From Ctena decussata (Eukaryota; Mollusca; Bivalvia; Lucinida; Lucinidae), in NCBI GenBank assembly GCA_963989385.1, contig OZ022501.1, positions 96,704,979 through 96,768,978 on the forward strand: a DNA stretch of 64,000 nucleotides, in the 5' to 3' direction. A model generated the notes under the pieces. The model had not been told where the DNA came from, ran no database searches, and saw only the letters and a program-made list of their open reading frames with translations. Below are positions 44,405 through 56,530 of the stretch, piece after piece. Every line of letters begins with the position of its first letter. The stretch's first letter is position 1. Both the position numbers and the translations under genes were made by a program.

Positions 44405-46143
44405 CAGACCTGGGGCCGATTACATGCCAATGTAATCGATTACAATTACAATTACTTTTTAAAATCATGATTACAGATTACGTTACTCTCAGACCTGGGG
44501 CCGATTACATGCCAATGTAATCGATTACAATTACAATTACTTTTTAAAATCATGATTACAGATTACATTACAATTACATTTTTTCTCAATGTAATTGATT
44601 ACAATTACAATTACTTTGCAAAGTAATCATGATTACTTTATGATTACATGTGATTACATTATACAAGTGTACAGAATGATCTTGACTGTGAAAGTGCAAA
44701 GACTCAATATTCAAAAAGACCTAAATCAGCAAATAATTGGTGGCTTACATGTGTGCTAATAGGTAAGACTGAAATAATTTCTGAAGAACTTGACTTACTT
44801 TTTAATCTGAACGAAATTTATTTAGCAATCTGCAGTTAGATGTAATGTGTATGCAATGGCTGTATGCTATTTATGAAGTTTGAGAAATTCAACAAATGCT
44901 ATGTGTCAGGTCCTAAATATCAAGCACATGCTTCAATATTTTTTTCTCCATCACTTATTTTACCTTTTATTTCAAACATCAGAAATATGATTCTATATTG
45001 TTTCCAATGTCATAAAATTGCTTGTGAAAGACTAGTTCAAAGTCTTCAAAGCAAGGGGCCAAACACTTCCTGTAAATTTATTAATTTCATTTTAACTGTC
45101 ACTGTATATATTTCATTTTTATCTTTTTCTTGCTCACCCTCAGTCTGTAAAAAATTCAAAGTTAATAAGTTGCCCCATAAATGGGAAAGAAAGGAATTAA
45201 AGTTTTGGCTTTTTGTTGTATGCAGTACACAGGTGTCATTAAGTAGACAGATGTTACAGTTAGCTCAATCCACAAAGAAGGTGTGAAAATCAGAGTTGAG
45301 TTGCACTGCTCAACTCTGCACCAATAAACACAAAACAGTCAGTATGTTTGAAAACATCTTTAACACTTGAACCTGCCAGTCCAAGTAAAGATGATAAATC
45401 ATGTAAATCAGCCATAAAAATACAAGTCAACCAAGGCAGCTAACCTGAAATACCATGCATTCATGAGTACCAAAATCACACAGTTTTTACATAATAGCAA
45501 ATTTATCCTTAAATATTAACCCATTAATGCCTAGCATCTCATAAAAGAGACAGGTAGACATTGCAGACCCAGATCAGATGCTCAGATGCAGCATTTTGAT
45601 CAGGATCTTCACTGCTGGCACAAAATTTTAACAGTTTATATAAAAAGATGTAAAAAAACGAACCTATCCAATTTGTGAGGATAGAAGAGTCTGCCAGTCA
45701 TAAATGGGTAAAATAGTGCATATTCATAACTATGATACTGCTTAAATTTCACTCCCCAAAAGAGTATAAAGGGAATTCTGTCAGTTTCTTAATTTGGTCT
45801 GCTTCCTCAATTTAGACCAGTTTTTCTCTGTCCTATTCAGTTTGAAGACACTTTGAATAATCAACTGCTTTGTTATTATTTTGCACAAGTCTTTTCTTTT
45901 AACTATTAAAAAGAAGAGCAAGTTTCCTTTTTTTCTTCTTTTCTTATTTCTGAAAATGAATCAAAGTAATCAAAATGTAATCATAAAGTAATCATGATTA
46001 CAGCCCATTTTGTAATGTAATTGATTACATTACGATTACTTGTAATCAGAAAAATGCACGATTACAGATTACTTCATGATTACTCAGAAATTGTAATCGA
46101 TTACAAGTAATCACGATTACAGATTACAATTACCCCAGGTCTG
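44405..46143. mobile_element. Non-autonomous hAT-type element with perfect 8 bp TSD
   Basis: Ends CAGACCTGGGG and CCCCAGGTCTG are flanked by GTTACTCT on both sides (44397-44404, 46144-46151). An 8 bp duplication and a CAG-starting terminus fit hAT. Subterminal DNA is full of GATTACAATTAC and TAATCGATTACA words. The left 85 bp, including the duplicated target, is tandemly repeated at 44482-44566. The interior has an unrecognised 140-codon open frame with no hAT transposase motif. Confidence 0.85.
45520..45713. mobile_element. TTAACCCATTAATGCC-type MITE nested in the hAT
   Basis: Start TTAACCCATTAATGCCTAG, right side GTCATAAATGGGTAAA. A diverged copy of the element at 2604-2841. Confidence 0.6.
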
Positions 46144-46151
46144 GTTACTCT

Positions 46152-46980
46152 CTTCAAAACCATATATAGCACTGTGACCTCCAGGGTGTCGATAACTACT
46201 TCCCTAAATGCAGCATGGCAGTAATTATCAACACCCCAAAATTAAATGTCTCAAAATGCACAGTTTCTGAAAAAATAGACCAGAAAAATAGTTTATTTTC
46301 AAGTAAAATTATCTCAAAAAGCAAACAAAACATCATCAAATGTACAATGTTTAATTTTATTAATGTAAGATTTTTTTTTATTTTAAAGGTAATTTTTTTT
46401 TAAAAATCCACAATTTTTACAGCTACTTTTTCATGTTTTTGCATATTTTCTGGCTGAGAGTGTAAAAATCAGAAATCTTGGGATTTTATGTTTGAATTTA
46501 AAGCAAATCTTTCAATCATTATCTACACTAAATGATCATAGCATAATTTTAAGAGAAGTTGTATTAAATCATCATTATTTTTATCATTATCATTTAGGGG
46601 TAAATGGGGTGTTGATAACTGCTTCCGGGTGTTGATAACTGCGACCCTACGGTACATGGCATGAGGCAAACGTTATTTTTGAAATATAAACAATAATCTA
46701 AAGAGCTCCTTCTCATCATCTTAGTAGATAATTGTGTTAATGAAAACAGGTCAATCCAATATGAATCTTACAAAAGTATCTGTTTAAAACCAAATAGTAG
46801 CTTAAGTTGTCGATAATACCTTCCGTTGCTCTAATATTATTATACCATAATAATAATAATTCTCAGAACGATTGCAACTTTGTCTAAAGAATATATGACC
46901 GCCGTCGTGCGTATAAAGATTCTTAGACCTACAACACAGGGCCTTAGAATCCGCTACCGTTACACTACCGCTACTTCACA
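46152..46980. other. Spacer right of the hAT
   Basis: Contains GGTGTTGATAACTGC words shared with the left flank of the hAT. No gene. Confidence 0.4.
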
Positions 46981-46984
46981 GTGA

Positions 46985-47125
46985 AGCGGAGCGGAACGTA
47001 ACGTCAGGAGCCTCATGACTAAAGGATTCTTATCGGCACGACCGTCTTGCGGATAAGAATTCTTATCGGCAAGACCGTCGTGCCGATAAGGATTCTTAAT
47101 CTGCAAGACGGTCGTGCCGATAGTC
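46985..47125. repeat. Short tandem/inverted GGATTCTTATCGGCACGACC repeats
   Basis: About four alternating direct and inverted copies of a 27-29 bp phrase with GGCACGACCGTCTTGC. It directly abuts the truncated LINE. Confidence 0.7.
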
Positions 47126-47189
47126 ACTCCCGCAGAATGTATACCTTTAGCCTCTGTGAAAAACATAGCCTTTTCAGCTCACCAATAAC

Positions 47190-49226
47190 AAAGTACTGGC
47201 TGTTTCTGGACGCCAGAATGGGCGATTCACCTACTTTCTTTGGTTACGGAGGGGGGTCATCACAGATAGACTATATTCTGACTAGTGATCAGTCGTTATT
47301 GCGGAATGTCTGCGTCGGAGAGTATTCCCCGATAAATATGTCCTCGCATGTCAGTGTGACTGCTACTCTGAATATAAATCAAGATAAATTATGTGGTACA
47401 AGTAGAAATAAGTCATTTAAAAAAGTTACAAAATTCTATTGGGAAAAAGTAGATGAAAATCAGTATCAATGTCTCTTGGAGAGATTACTGCAAACCTCAG
47501 ACAGTACGTGTGAGCCGGTTGACCAACTCATCCAAATCCTGAAGGCAGCCAGTAGAAGGACAGTTCCGAATAGATTGGTGAAGGTTAAGGGTCCAAAATT
47601 TAAACTGTCTCCTACGGTGAGACAGCTTGAATCTGAATGTAAAAGAATCTTCTATCTCTGGAAAAGCTCAGGATCTCCAGGCCCAGAACATCCTTTGACG
47701 ATACAAAGAAAAATTTCCAAATATAATGTCAGAAAACAAATAAGAAGAGAATTCGCCAGTGCCAGGGACTCTTTCTACCATGAGCTCATGGAGAATCCCT
47801 CAAGTCAGTATTTCTACCGCCTTATACGAAGAAACCAGTCAGTTCTTCAAGGTCATCCTGTCTCCCTGATTGTTGGCAATGAAGAGGTTGGGGAAAGCCT
47901 GCAGCAGTGCAGAGCTTTTGCAGCATATTTTGAGGATCTGGCTGTTCCCGATGCACACCCAAACTATGATCAGGGCTACTTGGACCTGTCCCTGTACCAG
48001 CTAGACTTAATACAAGAGATAGCCCGTCTGGATCCTGATCGGTTGCCTGTTATCAGTGAAAAGGAAGTACGCCGAGCCATCAGATCTCTGAATTCGGGTA
48101 AATCACCGGATGAGACGGGATTAACAGCGGAGCATCTAAAATATTCTGGAAACGTTCTGCTCCGTATTATAGCAGATATCTTTAACGACATTCTAAAAAC
48201 GAAGAAGGTTCCAGATATATTTAAGTCTGGTATAATTACCCCGGTTCATAAGAAAGGGAAAGATCCTCGTAAGATGGATAACTACAGAGGCATTACGGTC
48301 TCTTCTATTCTTGGGAAGCTGTTTGAGTCTGTCGTCCTGAACAAGCTTGAGGAACTAAATGATGACCAATCCGGGTTACAGTTCGGATTCACCCAGGGCC
48401 TGTCTCCGACAATGGCATCGTTGCTCTTGTCTGAATGTATTCTGGATTCTAAGCAGAAAAAGGAACCTCTCTACATTGCCGCCCTGGACACCCAGAAGGC
48501 ATTTGATGTTGTCAGTCATCCCATCCTTATGAAGATGCTATATCGTCAGAATATAAATTCACATTTGTGGGAGGTGATTGGGTCTATGTACAGAGGGCTT
48601 ACCGCAAGAGTCAAGTGGGGTGGAGAGATGAGTCAGTCGTTCTCTGTTCTGCAGGGGGTGCGCCAGGGAGGGATTCTATCTACACATTTCTACAAGACTT
48701 TTCTTAATGACTTTCTCTTGGAGATGGAATCTAGATCTCTAGGGAAGTATATTGGTGACCTGTATGTGGGATGTCCGACCGTGGCTGATGATGTTCTCTT
48801 GGTGTCTTCCAGAGACGATGAACTGCAGCTAATGCTCAATCTTGCTTATATCAACTCACAGGAGAAGAGATATATTATTCACCCCCAAAAGAGTATAGCT
48901 TTACGACGTAATGTTAATAAAAGTGTAAGAAACAATGAAATTATAACTACTTGGAAGCTAGGTTCAAAAGAGGTACGGGTTGAACCAAGGTTAATCCATC
49001 TTGGCCTGACTAGGGCAGAAAAATCAGAAACTTCCGTCAATATCACAGAAAGAATAAGTGCAGCCCGAAGGACCTTGTATGCCCTGATGAAAACTGGGGT
49101 TCATGGTACGAGTGGACTAAATCCGAAGATCTCCTTTAGGATATACCAGGTCTATGTGATTCCCAGGTTGTTGTACGGTCTGGAGACATTGTCGCTGACT
49201 GACACCCAAGTCGGTCAATTACAACG
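47190..49226 (+). pseudogene. LINE ORF2, N-terminal part (endonuclease tail and reverse transcriptase)
   Basis: One open frame of about 680 codons. It begins inside the endonuclease (LDARMGDSP, then GGSSQIDYILTSD, the conserved C-terminal substrate-binding end). The reverse transcriptase follows: SGIITPVHKKGKDP..NYRGIT, LDTQKAFDVVSH (motif A Asp), VLQGVRQGGILSTHFYK and VADDVLLVSS (motif C, VADD for the usual FADD). It ends at RLLYGLETLSLTDTQVGQLQ, where an 11 bp target duplication and a 4.49 kb insertion interrupt it. Most of the endonuclease is lost by 5' truncation, normal for LINEs. There are no internal stops before the insertion, so the copy is young. Confidence 0.9.
49216..49226. repeat. 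Target duplication CAATTACAACG, left
   Basis: Identical to 53718-53728. Flanks the insertion in LINE ORF2. Confidence 0.85.
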
Positions 49227-49249
49227 ATCGGGTATGAAACCCACCACCC

Positions 49250-49440
49250 GCACGAATCCGGGTCGTTTCGGCCTTATTCCCCTTCGGCCTGGGTCGATTC
49301 GGCCTGGGTCGTTTCGGCCCGATTTCCGGGGTGAGTCATTTCGGCCCAACTAGGTGGGTCGTTTCGGCCCAATTTCATACGTGGGTCGTTTCGGCCCAAT
49401 TTTATGGGTCAGTTGTTTCGGCCTTCATTATTTAGTAATA
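49250..49440 (+). repeat. GGGTCGTTTCGGCCC repeats, left arm
   Basis: Six or seven units of GGGTCGTTTCGGCC with varied spacers. Their reverse complement fills 50195-50345. The two arms bracket the microsatellite. Confidence 0.8.
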
Positions 49441-49782
49441 CTATTTTTTCCAAGGTTGTGATGCTGGGGAGAATTTCTCCGAGTATTTATACCTCGTTGT
49501 CGGCGCGTAAAAGAAATTTATCCAGACTTGTCTTTAGCAATTAAAGAAATCTTTTCTCTTTAAAATCCCGCCTTTCAAGAACTTATTTACAATGAAATAA
49601 TTTTCACACCTCTGAATTAATAAGCATACAGGGTAGTTAAAACATTTTGAAAATAGGTAATTAAAGAACCAGTGACAGTACAAACATTACTAATTGGCAA
49701 CCGATAAAGATAATTAGGCATCAAAGGAAAATTAGAGATTAAATGGAAAACAAATTTTGTAACAATGGTGTGTCTCGCCTGT

Positions 49783-49892
49783 CCTCGGATGGATGGATGG
49801 ATAGATAGATAGATAGATAGGCCAGAACATACATACATACATACATACATACATACATACATACATACAGACAGACAGACAGACAGACAGAC

Positions 49893-49930
<38 letters not shown>

Positions 49931-50055
49931 TCCAGAACATACATACATACATACATACATACATACATACATACATACAGACATACATACATACATACAT
50001 ACATACATACATACATACATACATACATACATACATGCGTACATACATACATACA

Positions 50056-50086
<31 letters not shown>

Positions 50087-50118
50087 GCAGGCCATTCAGA
50101 TAGATAGATATATGATAT
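49783..50118. repeat. GGAT/GATA/CATA/CAGA compound microsatellite
   Basis: Long runs of GATA, CATA and CAGA tetramers. The Tyr-Val-Cys-Met open frames on the minus strand are products of the repeat. Confidence 0.95.
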
Positions 50119-50194
50119 ATATGCAGGCCAGATAGATAGCTAGATATGACTGGGATAAAGACACATTTTGGCCGTTACAACTATGGGATAAAAG

Positions 50195-50345
50195 ACAGGC
50201 CGAAACGACCCGCTAAAATTGGGCCGAAACGACCCACCCCGGAAATCGGGCCGAAACGACCCAGGCCGAAACGACCCAGGCCGAACGGGAATAAGGCCGA
50301 AACGACCCGGGGCCGAACGGGAATAAGGCCGAAACGACCCGTTAC
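50195..50345 (-). repeat. GGGTCGTTTCGGCCC repeats, right arm (inverted)
   Basis: GGCCGAAACGACCC repeated, inverted relative to 49250-49440. Confidence 0.8.
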
Positions 50346-51417
50346 CACCCGCACCCGCACCCGTGCTCGAAACCCACCACCGGAAATTTTTGTGGGAGCC
50401 GTAGGATTATCAAAAACATTTTTTTCTAGATATTCTGTGTTACAAATACGAAGACTTGTATAAACAATACCTGATAAAAAAATCTTTGCTAGCGACGGCG
50501 TATTTTGGACAAAAAAGATATTTTTTGCATTTCAAGGGGTATGAAACCCACCACCCGTCGCCGGGAAATTTTAATAGGTTATTTTCAATTTATGATTTAA
50601 TAACAGGTTAAATTTTCACGATTTGTGTGTTTTCCTAATTGTCTACAAATAATGTATCATTTTTATATGACAATCTTTGGAAATCCGAAAAATGTGTAGC
50701 AAACAATAGATTTTTATCAACAATGTTTACATTCTAAAAATAGATTTCCAGTGCGGCACTTAGCCAAAACCAATAACCCGCAACGTCTTGAAATGGAGAT
50801 GAGTGCATCACTGGACCGATAGTGCTAATAGCATGCTTGGTTAATCAACTAATTTTTTAACTAACTGAGTGAACCAGTTAATTTTGCAAATCAGTTAACC
50901 GGTTAAGATGGACTTTTCAGTCGATATCTTTGTTTTCTTTTTTTTTCTTTTTTTTTTTGTATTACAGGACGTTTCGGTTTCTTGGTCTAGCTAAATGCTG
51001 TAACGCTGATCTATTTATAGAATGAATTATATTTTCAGAAAACAGTTAATTACTTCGTTTTATCAGTCGAATGTTCAGAAATCGTTGAGGAATACTAATG
51101 TTTTCTTATTAAAATGCCATAAAACACTGCAATAATGAAAACGTATTCTCTTTTAAACGCTAAATCGGGGAAGAATACCAAAAAATTTCCCGGTGACGGG
51201 TGGTGGGTTTCATACCCCTTGATATGCAAAAAATATCTTTTTTGTCCACAATACGCCGTCGTGAGCAAAGATTTTTTTATCAGGTATTGTTTATACAAGC
51301 CTTCGTATTTATAACACAGAAAGTCTAGAAGAAAATAGTTTTTAATAATCCTACGGCTCCCGCAAAAATTTCCGGTGGTGGGTTTTGAGCACGGGTGCGG
51401 GTGCGGGTGGTGGGTTT
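50346..51417. mobile_element. Fold-back segment with ~235 bp inverted arms
   Basis: The arm 50346-50580 (CGAAACCCACCACCGGAAAT to CACCCGTCGCCGGGAAATTT) is inverted at 51175-51417. The 0.6 kb centre is AT-rich and non-coding. GGTATGAAACCCACCACCCG occurs both here and at the insertion's left end, so these parts may share an origin. Confidence 0.75.
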
Positions 51418-53705
51418 ACCTCACTGCAGCTGGTGTTGTGCCGTGTGGCGGCCGTAAAACGTCTCCCCGTACATCATCCATAGTGCAGATTATATTTTCT
51501 TTTCGTCCTTTGAGATCAGAGGATATATTCTGAGAAATCTGAAATTTTAGATTGGTTTATACTCATATTCTAAGCCATCATTTTATATATTATTTGGACC
51601 TTTTTTATACTAATCAGTCTTTGAATCGGCTGTCCAATTGAGATTATGAAATTACAGTATGCTCTTCTCTGGTTTCGTCACCAGATATTGTCAGGGTCAC
51701 TGAAGAGGCTTTATTAGCCGAAACTACGTAGTCTGGCCCATGTTCCTTCTTATGAATGTATTCTCTGCTCTTGAAGGAACTCTTTCAGATTTTAATTTTA
51801 CCTCACTGCTGCTGATGTTGTGCCGTGTGGCGGCCGTAAAACGTCTCCCCGTACATCATCCATAGTGCAGATTATATTTTCTTTTCGTCCTTTGAGATCA
51901 GAGGATATATTCTGAGAAATCTGAAATTTTAGATTGGTTTATACTCATATTCTAAGCCATCATTTTATATATTATTTGGACCTTTTTTATACTAATCAGT
52001 CTTTGAATCGGCTGTCCAATTGAGATTATGAAATTACAGTATGCTCTTCTCTGGTTTCGTCACCAGATATTGTCAGGGTCACTGAAGAGGCTTTATTAGC
52101 CGAAACTACGTAGTCTGGCCCATGTTCCTTCTTATGAATGTATTCTCTGCTCTTGAAGGAACTCTTTCAGATTTTAAATTTACCTCACTGCAGCTGGTGT
52201 TGTGCCGTGTGGCGGCCGTAAAACGTCTCCCCGTACATCATCCATAGTGCAGATTATATTTTCTTTTCGTCCTTTGAGATCAGAGGATATATTCTGAGAA
52301 ATCTGAAATTTTAGATTGGTTTATACTCATATTCTAAGCCATCATTTTATATATTATTTGGACCTTTTTTATACTAATCAGTCTTTGAATCGGCTGTCCA
52401 ATTGAGATTATGAAATTACAGTATGCTCTTCTCTGGTTTCGTCACCAGATATTGTCAGGGTCACTGAAGAGGCTTTATTAGCCGAAACTACGTAGTCTGG
52501 CCCATGTTCCTTCTTATGAATGTATTCTCTGCTCTTGAAGGAACTCTTTCAGATTTTAATTTTACCTCACTGCAGCTGGTGTTGTGCCGTGTGGCGGCCG
52601 TAAAACGTCTCCCCGTACATCATCCATAGTGCAGATTATATTTTCTTTTCGTCCTTTGAGATCAGAGGATATATTCTGAGAAATCTGAAATTTTAGATTG
52701 GTTTATACTCATATTCTAAGCCATCATTTTATATATTATTTGGACCTTTTTTATACTAATCAGTCTTTGAATCGGCTGTCCAATTGAGATTATGAAATTA
52801 CAGTATGCTCTTCTCTGGTTTCGTCACCAGATATTGTCAGGGTCACTGAAGAGGCTTTATTAGCCGAAACTACGTAGTCTGGCCCATGTTCCTTCTTATG
52901 AATGTATTCTCTGCTCTTGAAGGAACTCTTTCAGATTTTAATTTTACCTCACTGCAGCTGGTGTTGTGCCGTGTGGCGGCCGTAAAACGTCTCCCCGTAC
53001 ATCATCCATAGTGCAGATTATATTTTCTTTTCGTCCTTTGAGATCAGAGGATATATTCTGAGAAATCTGAAATTTTAGATTGGTTTATACTCATATTCTA
53101 AGCCATCATTTTATATATTATTTGGACCTTTTTTATACTAATCAGTCTTTGAATCGGCTGTCCAATTGAGATTATGAAATTACAGTATGCTCTTCTCTGG
53201 TTTCGTCACCAGATATTGTCAGGGTCACTGAAGAGGCTTTATTAGCCGAAACTACGTAGTCTGGCCCATGTTCCTTCTTATGAATGTATTCTCTGCTCTT
53301 GAAGGAACTCTTTCAGATTTTAATTTTACCTCACTGCAGCTGGTGTTGTGCCGTGTGGCGGCCGTAAAACGTCTCCCCGTACATCATCCATAGTGCAGAT
53401 TATATTTTCTTTTCGTCCTTTGAGATCAGAGGATATATTCTGAGAAATCTGAAATTTTAGATTGGTTTATACTCATATTCTAAGCCATCATTTTATATAT
53501 TATTTGGACCTTTTTTATACTAATCAGTCTTTGAATCGGCTGTCCAATTGAGATTATGAAATTACAGTATGCTCTTCTCTGGTTTCGTCACCAGATATTG
53601 TCAGGGTCACTGAAGAGGCTTTATTAGCCGAAACTACGTAGTCTGGCCCATGTTCCTTCTTATGAATGTATTCTCTGCTCTTGAAGGAACTCTTTCAGAT
53701 TTTAA
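51418..53705. repeat. Six-unit 382 bp satellite
   Basis: TCACTGCAGCTGGTGTTGTG recurs at 51421, 51803, 52185, 52567, 52949 and 53331, exactly 382 bp apart. Units are nearly identical; the second starts TCACTGCTGCTGATG. Each ends GAACTCTTTCAGATTTTAAT. Part of the unit is dispersed at 18905-18985 and 61919-61997. Confidence 0.95.
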
Positions 53706-53717
53706 TTCATACCCGAT

Positions 53718-54581
53718 CAATTACAACGGTTTCACGTATCAACTCTGAAGAAACTACAATCGTTACCAGAGCGGACGGTCTCTTCGGCAGTACAGCTGCT
53801 GTTGGGCGCTCTTCCAATACAGGCCGAACTACATAAGAGGCAGTTAAGTCTACTCCACTCCATTGCCCGTTCTAGAAATGAGAAGATAAAGGGGTTGATG
53901 GCTCGACAGCTGACACTTAAATGCCAGGGTAGTTTCTTTTGTAAGGTTGAAAGCATCTTGGATATGTATAGCCTTCCTCAGCCCTCTTGTCTTGAAAATT
54001 ATACAAAGTTCTCCTGGAAAAAGATCACTCGTGAGTCAATATGTCAGTTCTGGACCCAGCGTTTGGTTGCAGATGCACAGACGAGGTCTACCCTGGTTAA
54101 CTGTAATCTTACTTTGATGGCGGTGGGTGTTACTCATACAGTATGGGAATCAGCAGCAAACAACGTGCATGATATTAGAAGAAGTGTCACTAAAGTACGT
54201 ATGATGACAGGAGTATATATGCTTCAGTCCACAAAAGCTAGATTCAATCAGTACAGTGTGGATGAGACCTGTCCGTTGTGTAGACTCGGCCCAGAGGATT
54301 TACCTCATGTTCTCCTTCGTTGCCCTGCTCTGGCTGAGATTAGAGACTCGTCATTGAAAGATATCAGGGTGTTCCTGGCTAGTCAGTTTGGTCAGCAATT
54401 CTGGGCATCCCGATCAAGGACGGAGTTGGTGAAGATTCTGCTAGATAGTCACAACCTGATGAGCCTGCAGGGGGCCCGTGTTGCAGAGGAGGTCTTGTTG
54501 CAGCTGGAGGCTCTGAGTCGTAGGTACTGTTTCCGGTTGCATGCAAAAAGGTTGCAACTATACAGAAATTTGTCCAATTAA
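53718..54581 (+). pseudogene. LINE ORF2, C-terminal part
   Basis: The frame resumes in the same register directly after the target duplication (QLQRFHVSTLKKLQSLP). It includes the RT-distal helical region and a Cys/His knuckle CPLCRLGPEDLPHVLLRCPAL-type motif (CPLC at one end, HVLLRC at the other). It ends at TAA 54579-54581. With the upstream part it would make a full C-terminal LINE ORF2, so the insertion is the only break seen. The 3' flank carries a CAGAAA tail. Confidence 0.88.
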
Positions 54582-54785
54582 GCCATATCCCCGATTTATC
54601 AATGTGGCCGCCACCACAAGTCTAACCTGTCTGTACATAGTGTGTATATAGCTGCTATTCCTGGATTTACCTACTTATGTGAAACAACAAATCAACGTAA
54701 AACATCTACCGGTCAACGACCTGGGTGCGCCATTCTACTGGCGGGATTTACAGAAACAGAAACAGAAACAGAGAAACTGGAAGAG
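54582..54785 (+). mobile_element. LINE 3' untranslated region and tail
   Basis: Runs from the ORF2 stop to the short repeat CAGAAACAGAAACAGAAAC, a simple 3' tail like those of many non-LTR elements. Confidence 0.65.
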
Positions 54786-54814
54786 TTAATATTGTCTGAT
54801 TGTTGACACCCCAA

Positions 54815-55107
54815 CCTAGAAAATTTTAATTTAAGTTTCATATTTGTGAGTTATACCTACGATACATCTAAATATTGCTCTCCGGGGAATCACCCGACTA
54901 CCGCAGAAAAAAACGAGTACCGGAACTTTTGTACCGGCATTTAGTAGAATACCGCACCGGTTGTTCGGTAATTAGAACGACCGGTGACCATAATTCAATT
55001 TACCGATGCAAAAAACTGATAAACTGAGGGGAGGTGGAGGGAGTATGATTTATATGTATCGTAGGTATAACTCGGAAATATGAAAATTAAATTAAAATTT
55101 TCTAGAT
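54815..55107. mobile_element. Fold-back MITE
   Basis: TAGAAAATTTTAATTTAAG and TACCTACGATACAT at the left are mirrored by ATGTATCGTAGGTATAAC and AAATTAAAATTTTCTAG at the right. Arms are about 62 bp. Confidence 0.75.
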
Positions 55108-56313
55108 TTGTTTCGTTAAACCTACGATACATCTAAATATTGCTGATTAGCACATTAATGGATGGTGGGCTCAGTAAGAATAACTTACCAAGCCGAGGAC
55201 AAAAGTTCACTTCGCCGTTAAGACATCGACCATATGGCAAGAGGGTCGCTAGCCTCACACCGCAAAAAAACCCTTAATAGGGTACTGAATTTTGACCTTT
55301 CTTTTTTTTTTTTTTTTTTTTTTAGTTAAGAACCCCAGTATTTATGTATTTACATACAAGTATGTACAAACTTAAAGAACAGAAGTAACAGGCACAACCA
55401 CTGCTTGTGCTGCTACTACAGGGCCTAGGCCGGCCAGGCTACTTGCCAAAACTGAGGTATCCCTCAGATAAAATCTAATAAAATTTCCTTTTAAAAGGAA
55501 GGCTTGCACAGCTTAAACAGTTAAATTTTCATGAGTTGTTATTGAAGTGAACCCGATTAAAAAAAACAACAGTTTTCCAACATTTTGGCCGGCCGTTAGT
55601 CAAGTCTCAAGGAAAATAACTATATGGACATATTTCAAGTCTCTCTTTACGGCTGTTGAGTCATATTGTCTGAATCAAAATTTTAGGAAAGACTGTTTCA
55701 AACCCATGTCTATGGAATCTTGGCACATCTGAACTTGGCCTCAAAGGAAGAAGTAAATTAATATTTGCTAAAGTTTATTTTTGGTTTAAGTGGCATCAGT
55801 GGCAGTGACTGGAACAAAATTTTGACACTCTGAGAAGAAAATGCATGCTGTTATTGTTTGGACAATAACTTGCTTTACACCATTTGGGAACAACAAAGCA
55901 CGGAACCTATTGCGTTCGTATTTCCATGAACTCCCGACAAATGAAATTTATCTTTTATATTTATGCTATGTTTTTATATCAATTTTGTTTACTTATTCGA
56001 GAAGTTCTGACTGATTTAACGCCAAGCAAAGGACAAAGAATAGTTATTTACCAAAGTGTTTGGTAATGAAGTACAGCAGCCGTCACTATGTAAAATGTTA
56101 CGTCGGCCAATCATCTATTTGAATTATGCGTGACGTTGCTTACGCATAAGATTGCATGAATGTGTGTTGTTCGTGGATGTATGAACATCGTCAACCCAGT
56201 ATAGGTTCATCTAAGGAAATCGTCGACGAGTGTAAATATTTCTCTGTACATTAGAGAGTGTTATAAAAGCAAGAAAAATGTCCACACACCCCAATCCGCA
56301 CCTACTGCAAGCA
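55108..56313. other. Spacer, no gene recognised
   Basis: Poly-T at 55301-55323. 56050-56260 resembles 36840-37080. Nothing else supported. Confidence 0.4.
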
Positions 56314-56530
56314 CAGTTTCTGTGATGTTTTACCTTATGTATGTTCTTATTATTTTTGGTTCGGTTTGGGTTGCTGAGTGGCCACCTTTTGGGAACAAGC
56401 TGCTCACTCGGTTGGCCATATGTTCTTTGTATCTTGATTATTTGTAATCTTAGTTGTTTCCAACTATGGTTTGAGGGCTGGATTTGGATTTTGATTGTTT
56501 CAGTTCCTGGTCTTTGCATACTTTTTACTT
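56314..56530 (+). mobile_element. 5'-truncated retroposon 3' end, copy 1
   Basis: Shares about 215 bp (GGCCACCTTTTGGGAACAAG to GCATACTTTTTACTT) with copies at 58431-59085, 60023-61115 and 62505-62666. All copies end at the same base and differ at the 5' side, the mark of target-primed reverse transcription. Confidence 0.8.

Larger units (their letters stand above)
49227..53717. mobile_element. 4.49 kb insertion with 12 bp perfect inverted ends
   Basis: Starts ATCGGGTATGAA and ends TTCATACCCGAT, perfect inverse complements, between 11 bp direct repeats. It has no transposase. Its contents, in order, are: inverted GGGTCGTTTCGGCC-type repeats around a microsatellite, a second inverted-repeat pair, and six 382 bp satellite units. 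It breaks LINE ORF2 without loss: the LINE frame resumes exactly after the right target repeat. An 11 bp duplication is unusual and I cannot place it in a known superfamily. Confidence 0.75.

Noticed and set aside
44864..45286. 140-codon open frame as hAT transposase
   Set aside because: No hAT dimerisation or catalytic motif, AT-rich composition, and no upstream coding region.
49617..50095. Three long minus-strand open frames rich in Tyr-Val-Cys-Met
   Set aside because: Translation of CATA/GATA microsatellite in three frames.
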